Positions 59,199 through 64,000 of a stretch of DNA of 64,000 bases are shown in pieces. Numbering within the stretch: position 1 is the stretch's first letter; every line of letters begins with the position of its first letter. The position numbers and the translations under genes were made by a program. A model generated the notes under the pieces. That model saw nothing but the letters and a program-made list of their open reading frames with translations. It had not been told where the DNA came from and searched no databases. The stretch covers positions 1 to 64,000 of the forward strand of contig CAJTSK010000007.1 in the NCBI GenBank assembly GCA_910578835.1, read 5' to 3'. This DNA comes from an uncultured Muribaculum sp. Lineage in GTDB: Bacteria; Bacteroidota; Bacteroidia; Bacteroidales; Muribaculaceae.

Positions 59199-61253
59199 TT
59201 AACGGTCAAGATGGTGCTTGTCCCTTAATGTCACGGGGATTGTAAGTGTCGCCTTGCATCCTTTTACTTTACCGTCGTTGTCTGATATGTTAGATATTGT
59301 AAACGAAATTTTCTGTCGGTTTTCGCGGTTTAGCACTGCGATTGTGTTTCGTATCACTTTTAGTCCTGTGCCGCTGTCGGGTATATTGCAGCGTATGTCA
59401 AATCCTTTGCCGTTGTCGGTCACTGTTACGGTGTAGTAATCGTCGTTTACTGTCACCGCTATGTCAATGCTGTTTCCCTCGCAGTCATCATGAAATCCAT
59501 GTTTGATGGAATTTTCGACAAGAATCTGTATGAACGTCGATGGTATTAGAAGAGAGTCGAGAGTGGTTCGGTCAGGGAGCTGTTCGTTGACAGAGAGTGT
59601 GCGGCTGTAACGTATCACATCAAGATATGAGTTTACAAAACTGATTTCTTCGCTCAGGCTCACATATAGATGTCCCGACATTTTCAGATTTTCGCGGATG
59701 AGTTTCACAAGCGACACGAGTTCCCCGTTTTCAGTGCTGTCGGCTTTTGCCACAGTATGGTTCAGTATGTTGAATATGAAGTGGGGGGATATGAGATTTC
59801 TTACGCTTGACAGCTTTATGTTCATCAGCTGCATGTCGGCCTGCAGGCGTCGCTTCCTCAGAAGGGTGATGATGTACAGCGACATTATTACTATCAATAC
59901 GATAGTGACTATGCTGGCATAAATCGCCCAGCGCGCCTGCTTTATTACGACATCTTTTTCCTTCATGGCTATGGCATGGTGCAGGGCGAGGGTGTCTTGT
60001 GAATAGCGCATCATGATATCAGATGTGCGCATGTGGGTTATGTTGTGTTGCAGTGATTCGTTATGCTCGTCTTGAGCCTTGAGGGCGTAAAATGCGTTTT
60101 TGTAATCGCCGCGCTTCCGGTGATACTCGGTGAGGTAGCGGTGGCGTATATTGACGATGTTGAAGTCGATTGGAGATGTGATATGCTCGCCGCCTATCAC
60201 TTTCCTTGCCGATTCGGTGTCATCGGCAAGCAGGGCGAGTCCGATGCGTATTGTGTTGGCATAATAGATGCCGGTGTCGTTGCCGGTGGCCCGGAAATAA
60301 GCGTCGGCTTTTTCAAGGTTTTCAATCGCTTTTTCCGTTTCATGCAGGTTGAGATATACATCGGCGAGATTTATGCGGCATACCATCATGTCCATGCCGT
60401 TGTCCATGCCGTTAGCCTCAAGCATCTCTTTCAGATGCACAAACATCTTCTCGGCGGCCACATAATCCTGGGTATAGTATAGGAAGTTGCCGTAGTTGTT
60501 GAGAAAATATATCTGCATGTTGGGTGCAAGCTCATCCATGTGGTCATGCACTTTTTCAAAATTAGCCTTGGCGCTTTCATGGTCACCGATATTCTGGCAT
60601 ATACGGGCGAGTCCAATAAGGAGGGTGAGCTTGTTGCTTTCGGGGAGTTGCAGCGAGTCGGTGAGAAACAGGGCGCGGCGATACCATTGTGCAGCCATAG
60701 GCATGTCGCTCATGTCGATATAGATGTCGCCTATGTTGGCACACACATCGGGTAGCTTTGTCTTGTTTTCGCTCTCATGGAGGGCATCGTAGGCTTTGCC
60801 GTAGAAGTCGAGGGTGACGTGAGGGTTGAATTGATATTTATGGTAGCTGAAGCCCATGAGGTTGTAAAACATCGCCTTCACATTGTTGATGTGAGGTGTC
60901 GGCTCCCGGCGGTCAAGATATGAAGCCATGCGTTTCCATTCCATGCTGTCGGGCGATACATTGCCTGTGGTTGCCTGGAGGCGCAGCTTTTTTAGATATA
61001 TTTCATAATACAGGTCGCTGTCGCTTGCTTGGGAGAGTTGGCGGTCGATTAATTGCTCCGCTTCGGGAGAACCTGCAAGTATCGAGTCGTCGATTTCTTT
61101 GAGCACAGGCGAGATGTCGTAATCACCGATTTTTTCCCGTGAATTACATGCAGAAAATATTGCGACACTGACAAGCATCCACGAGAGGGATGCCGTGAAT
61201 ATTCTCAAGTTGGAAGTAACTCGAGCTGAAACATCGTGTCTCAAAAAAATCAT
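59199..61253 (-). CDS. TPR-containing LytS-type sensor histidine kinase
   Basis: The protein has 684 residues. The N-terminus has a hydrophobic segment ending FSAC (cysteine 36), so it is either a signal anchor or a lipobox. Tetratricopeptide-like repeats cover about 125-400 and are probably periplasmic. A coiled stretch and one membrane helix (about 437-458) lead to the His_kinase domain: phosphoacceptor in SPHFIFNILNH near 487, N-box ILVENSIKHGF near 570 and DNGKGFD plus GTGLKVIRN near 610-630. This is the Bacteroidota kinase plan with TPR input. Partner of the LytTR regulator encoded next. ATG 61178 is a possible later start. Confidence 0.9.
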   Translation of the reverse strand: MIFLRHDVSARVTSNLRIFTASLSWMLVSVAIFSACNSREKIGDYDISPVLKEIDDSILAGSPEAEQLIDRQLSQASDSDLYYEIYLKKLRLQATTGNVSPDSMEWKRMASYLDRREPTPHINNVKAMFYNLMGFSYHKYQFNPHVTLDFYGKAYDALHESENKTKLPDVCANIGDIYIDMSDMPMAAQWYRRALFLTDSLQLPESNKLTLLIGLARICQNIGDHESAKANFEKVHDHMDELAPNMQIYFLNNYGNFLYYTQDYVAAEKMFVHLKEMLEANGMDNGMDMMVCRINLADVYLNLHETEKAIENLEKADAYFRATGNDTGIYYANTIRIGLALLADDTESARKVIGGEHITSPIDFNIVNIRHRYLTEYHRKRGDYKNAFYALKAQDEHNESLQHNITHMRTSDIMMRYSQDTLALHHAIAMKEKDVVIKQARWAIYASIVTIVLIVIMSLYIITLLRKRRLQADMQLMNIKLSSVRNLISPHFIFNILNHTVAKADSTENGELVSLVKLIRENLKMSGHLYVSLSEEISFVNSYLDVIRYSRTLSVNEQLPDRTTLDSLLIPSTFIQILVENSIKHGFHDDCEGNSIDIAVTVNDDYYTVTVTDNGKGFDIRCNIPDSGTGLKVIRNTIAVLNRENRQKISFTISNISDNDGKVKGCKATLTIPVTLRDKHHLDR

Positions 61254-61288
61254 AGATTATGTGTGGTTTTTAATGAAAATTTGTAATA

Positions 61289-61296
61289 CAAAGTTA
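61289..61296 (-). promoter_or_regulatory. -7 box of the two-component operon
   Basis: CAAAGTTA on the plus strand reads TAACTTTG, 35 bases upstream of the kinase start. The -33 half is not clear. Confidence 0.45.
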
Positions 61297-61389
61297 ATGA
61301 AAATTCAGTAACTGCCGATGCGTTATGTGCTGTATTTTGGTACGGTTAAACACGTATTTTTACCGCTTGTTAATGATTTCATGCTAAAA

Positions 61390-61434
61390 GACAAAACAAG
61401 GATAAAGACATGACACGGGTCACGTCCTTATCCC
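61390..61434 (-). terminator. Terminator of the prfA-pyrF transcript
   Basis: Sixteen-base arms (61399-61414, 61419-61434). Three A/C mismatches on the plus strand become G-U pairs on the minus strand, so the hairpin is complete only there. A T-rich run follows (TGTTTTGTCTTTT). It lies 28 bases after the pyrF stop. Confidence 0.75.
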
Positions 61435-61462
61435 TGTATACTTAAGTCAATCTATCGTTTTT

Positions 61463-62293
61463 TTACATTACTCCGGCAGCGCTCAGCAGCGATGACATTT
61501 CGTCGCGGAGCTTGGCGGCTTCTTTTCCTGCCACTTCGGCGAAGTCTTCTCCCGATGAGGCGAAGATGATGCCGCGCGAAGAGTTGACAAGGAGTCCGCA
61601 ATCTTTTATCATGCCGTAACGTGCCACTTCGGCAAGACTTCCGCCCTGCGCGCCTACACCCGGCACAAGAAGGAAGCTTTCAGGCGCCACTTTGCGGATG
61701 TCCTTGAACATCTCGCCCTGGGTAGCCCCTACCACATACATCATTTCTTCCGGACCCGCCCACTTTGATGAGGTCTCGATTACATGCTCAAAGAGGCGTG
61801 TGCCCTCCTTGTCCTCGATAAACTGGAAGTCGTGAGATCCCTTGTTGGAAGTAAGCGCGAGGAGTATCACCCATTTTCCATCGTAGCCGAGAAACGGAGT
61901 CACCGAGTCTTCGCCCATATAGGGTGCCACGGTCACCGAGTCCACGTCAAGGTGCTCGAAGAAGCTGCGGGCATATAGTTTTGAGGTATTGCCTATGTCG
62001 CCGCGTTTTGCGTCGGCGATTATAAACTGGTCGGGATGATTCTCTTTAATATATCTGATAGTCTTCTCAAGGGTAATCCAGCCTTGCGCGCCGGTAGCCT
62101 CGTAGAAGGCAAGATTTGGTTTATAGGCAACGCAGTAGGGGGCTGTGGCATCGATTATCGCTTTGTTAAATTCATATACGGGGTCGTCATATGACAGCAG
62201 GTGATGCGGCAGCTTGTTGATGTCACTGTCAAGTCCTACGCAGAGAAATGACCCTTTCTTGCGGATGTTTTCTACTAATTGGTCGCGTTTCAT
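61463..62293 (-). CDS. pyrF: Orotidine-5'-phosphate decarboxylase
   Basis: Last step of UMP synthesis. The protein has 276 residues, the length of the type 2 group. VGLDSDINKLP near 19, KPNLAFYEATG near 58 and the catalytic IIADAKRGDIGNTSKLYA near 93-110 are visible, with VPGVGAQGG near 214. It is the last of three overlapping minus-strand genes: prfA, an unknown membrane protein and pyrF, each overlapping the next by four bases. Confidence 0.95.
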   Translation of the reverse strand: MKRDQLVENIRKKGSFLCVGLDSDINKLPHHLLSYDDPVYEFNKAIIDATAPYCVAYKPNLAFYEATGAQGWITLEKTIRYIKENHPDQFIIADAKRGDIGNTSKLYARSFFEHLDVDSVTVAPYMGEDSVTPFLGYDGKWVILLALTSNKGSHDFQFIEDKEGTRLFEHVIETSSKWAGPEEMMYVVGATQGEMFKDIRKVAPESFLLVPGVGAQGGSLAEVARYGMIKDCGLLVNSSRGIIFASSGEDFAEVAGKEAAKLRDEMSSLLSAAGVM

Positions 62294-63330
62294 AATTGTG
62301 ATGTTATTGAGTCCGTGGTAAATACATATCCATGTATGGTGGCATTATAAGATGTCTGCTTGTTTTGTTTTTTGCCGGTATGCTTCCGTGTGGTGATGCT
62401 AAGATCCGTAAGCGTTACTACGTCATTGCTTCCGTTGACTTTGAGCCTGACTGGCTCAAAGTTCTTGTCGGCTGTCTTGTTGACCAGGCTGTCGATATTA
62501 AGCCATGCGCGGGCGTTTGCCGTGCCGACAAACACTCTTCCGGCTTGGTCAGGTATCTTGTTGTCGACAGAACATACAAATTGCTTTACTCCTGTCGCTC
62601 CCTTCACGACGGGTGCGAAATCATCGTCGTTGAGGGCAAATATGTGGAGTTCCGTGTCGGCATCGGTTTCTTCACTTTTTCCGGGCATATTGATGCTGTT
62701 TTGCCCCATTGACCCTGAATCAAATATAAATCCTTTTATAAAGAGTATATAGGAGCTAAAGTTTATGCTGTCTTGCACACAGTGATTGTAGATGTCGGCG
62801 TTGATGTAGGTAAGCACCCCTGTCATGTTCGGTTTGCCGTCAAAATGTATCTGTACGGGAGTGTAATAATCTTCACCGTTGTGAAACACAAGGCTGTCGA
62901 TGGCAAACGGTGCTCTCAGGCCGTCGCCGGCGATAACAGAGACTCTGCCTGCGGAATCGGGCACCATGTTGTCAATCCGGCAGATGAAGGGGCGTATCCA
63001 TTGTGCTCCTTGTGGCACCGGCGCAAAGTCTCCTTCGGGGAGCTGAAACATGTAACTGTCACCGGCGCTATGCTCTCTGTCGTGTACGCGAAATTCTTTT
63101 CCCGATTTGAGATTGCTGACTATCTGGCATGTCTGCGCTTCGTAGGTCGCCGCATTCTTCATGTCTATATCCCGTTGCTTCATATACTTGAAGAATGCGG
63201 GAATCCCGATGACTATTGCTATGGCAAGAATTATGCCTATGCCGATTATGATGAGGACAATCTTGTGAAGATTACCGTCACCGCCGTCGTTATTGTTCTT
63301 TTGCCGATGAGGCACGGGGGGAGGCGTCAT
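62290..63330 (-). CDS. Unknown membrane-anchored protein with two internal repeats
   Basis: The protein has 346 residues and no family I recognise. A proline- and Asn/Gly-rich cytoplasmic tail (1-20) precedes one membrane helix (about 23-47, IVLIIIGIGIILAIAIVIGIPAFF). The outside part contains two copies of a domain: about 95-205 and 230-340. Compare DFAPVPQGAQWIRPFICRID with DFAPVVKGATGVKQFVCSVD, and VPDSAGRVSV with IPDQAGRVFV, each then reaching IDSLV. It overlaps prfA and pyrF by four bases on either side, so it is translated from the same message. Confidence 0.75.
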   Translation of the reverse strand: MTPPPVPHRQKNNNDGGDGNLHKIVLIIIGIGIILAIAIVIGIPAFFKYMKQRDIDMKNAATYEAQTCQIVSNLKSGKEFRVHDREHSAGDSYMFQLPEGDFAPVPQGAQWIRPFICRIDNMVPDSAGRVSVIAGDGLRAPFAIDSLVFHNGEDYYTPVQIHFDGKPNMTGVLTYINADIYNHCVQDSINFSSYILFIKGFIFDSGSMGQNSINMPGKSEETDADTELHIFALNDDDFAPVVKGATGVKQFVCSVDNKIPDQAGRVFVGTANARAWLNIDSLVNKTADKNFEPVRLKVNGSNDVVTLTDLSITTRKHTGKKQNKQTSYNATIHGYVFTTDSITSQL

Positions 63331-64000
63331 AGTTCCGACTCTTTGAGCTTTTCTGCGTTTTCGGCTACAATAAGGTGGTCGATGCAGTCCTGGATATCGC
63401 CGTCCATGAATGCCGACAGGTTATAAATGGTGTAATTGATGCGATGGTCGGTGATACGTCCCTGCGGGTAGTTGTAGGTGCGTATCTTGGCGGAGCGGTC
63501 GCCTGTCGACACCATTGTCTTGCGTCGCGATGCTATGTCGTCGATATACTTCTGATGTTCCTTGTCGTAGATGAATGTGCGTAGACGGCTCAGCGCGCGT
63601 TCCTTGTTCTTGGGCTGGTCGCGGGTTTCGGTACACTCGATAAGTATCTCTTCTGTCTCTCCGCTATTGGGATTTCGCCACATGTAGCGGAGGCGCACGC
63701 CTGATTCCACCTTGTTTACATTCTGTCCGCCGGCACCGCCGCTTCGGAATGTATCCCACTTGATTTCACCTTCATTGATTTCAACGTCAAACTCTTCAGC
63801 CTCAGGCAATACCGCTACCGTCGCTGCGGAAGTGTGTACACGTCCCTGCGTCTCGGTGGCGGGCACGCGCTGCACACGATGCACGCCGCTCTCATATTTC
63901 AAGATGCCGTAGACTCCTTCTCCCGTCACGGAAAATACAATTTCTTTGAATCCGCCTGCTGTACCTTCGTTAAAACTTGTCACAGCGACATTCCAGCCTT
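63327..64000 (-). CDS. prfA: Peptide chain release factor 1, 5' end outside the window
   Basis: Releases the peptide at UAA and UAG. Only the C-terminal 224 residues or so are here; the frame continues past base 64000 (residues GWNVAVTSFNEGTAGGFKE span the edge), so any start inside the window is artificial. The hydrolysis motif GGQ is in GGAGGQNVNKVESGVRLRY. RVPATETQGRVHTSAATVAVLPE and the C-terminal TYNYPQGRITDHRINYT are typical of RF1. First of three overlapping genes on the minus strand. Confidence 0.95.
   Translation of the reverse strand, partial: GWNVAVTSFNEGTAGGFKEIVFSVTGEGVYGILKYESGVHRVQRVPATETQGRVHTSAATVAVLPEAEEFDVEINEGEIKWDTFRSGGAGGQNVNKVESGVRLRYMWRNPNSGETEEILIECTETRDQPKNKERALSRLRTFIYDKEHQKYIDDIASRRKTMVSTGDRSAKIRTYNYPQGRITDHRINYTIYNLSAFMDGDIQDCIDHLIVAENAEKLKESEL

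Noticed and set aside
1..64000. CRISPR array, prophage, rRNA operon or SusC/SusD polysaccharide locus
   Set aside because: I looked for regularly spaced repeats, phage structural genes, rRNA landmarks and SusC/D-type products and found none.

Overview
This window is a gene-dense chromosomal segment of a Bacteroidota bacterium, order Bacteroidales. The family is probably Muribaculaceae or a close relative; that last step is inference. The evidence is: -7 boxes of the TAnnTTTG type in front of many genes; lipoproteins whose cysteine is followed by acidic residues; a menaquinone gene set; Bacteroidales-only families (DUF4493, PCMD, DUF5606, Wzi-like capsule protein, YbbR); an aspartokinase-homoserine dehydrogenase / ApgM / ThrC operon; and a second EF-G with an altered switch II. 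There is no rRNA operon, CRISPR array, prophage or intact transposase gene.

Layout. 0-2.3 kb: an AEC-family permease, a lipoprotein remnant and a small outer-membrane barrel protein. 2.7-5.5 kb: menB-menC-menE, minus strand. 5.8-6.3 kb: a stand-alone ECF sigma factor. 6.5-9.8 kb: the translation operon thrS-infC-rpmI-rplT, with a good promoter in front of thrS. 9.9-13.2 kb: mtaB, a lipid A type acyltransferase and a family 2 glycosyltransferase, overlapping end to end. 13.3-15 kb: an acyl-CoA ligase.

15-28.7 kb is the accessory, surface-oriented part. A PCMD lipoprotein plus barrel protein lie on the minus strand. A two-domain lipoprotein follows, then a 348-bp non-autonomous insertion element with near-perfect terminal inverted repeats and a TAA target duplication. 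Next comes a six-gene operon behind one promoter and a structured leader: three DUF4493 lipoproteins, two tandem paralogous barrel proteins and one more PCMD lipoprotein. This operon is the best candidate in the window for an uncharacterised cell-surface system.

28.8-34.8 kb: an unusually long NusB with an internal duplication, yajC, a YbbR protein and coaE, convergent with prfC and rfbD. 34.85 kb: a tRNA-Glu(CTC). 35.1-37.4 kb: glpK-glpF. 37.5-39.6 kb: an EF-G paralogue with Ser in place of the catalytic His. 39.8-44.2 kb: a large MG2/plug-like protein and a three-gene sigma-factor cluster. 44.4-46.2 kb: a Wzi-like capsule protein and a small lipoprotein. 46.3-51.3 kb: the threonine operon. 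51.4-53.8 kb: lon. 53.9-58 kb: DUF5606, Yip1, smpB, a methyltransferase and pgk. 58.4-61.3 kb: a LytTR response regulator with its TPR-containing histidine kinase. 61.5-64 kb: pyrF, an unknown repeat-containing membrane protein and prfA, which runs off the right edge.
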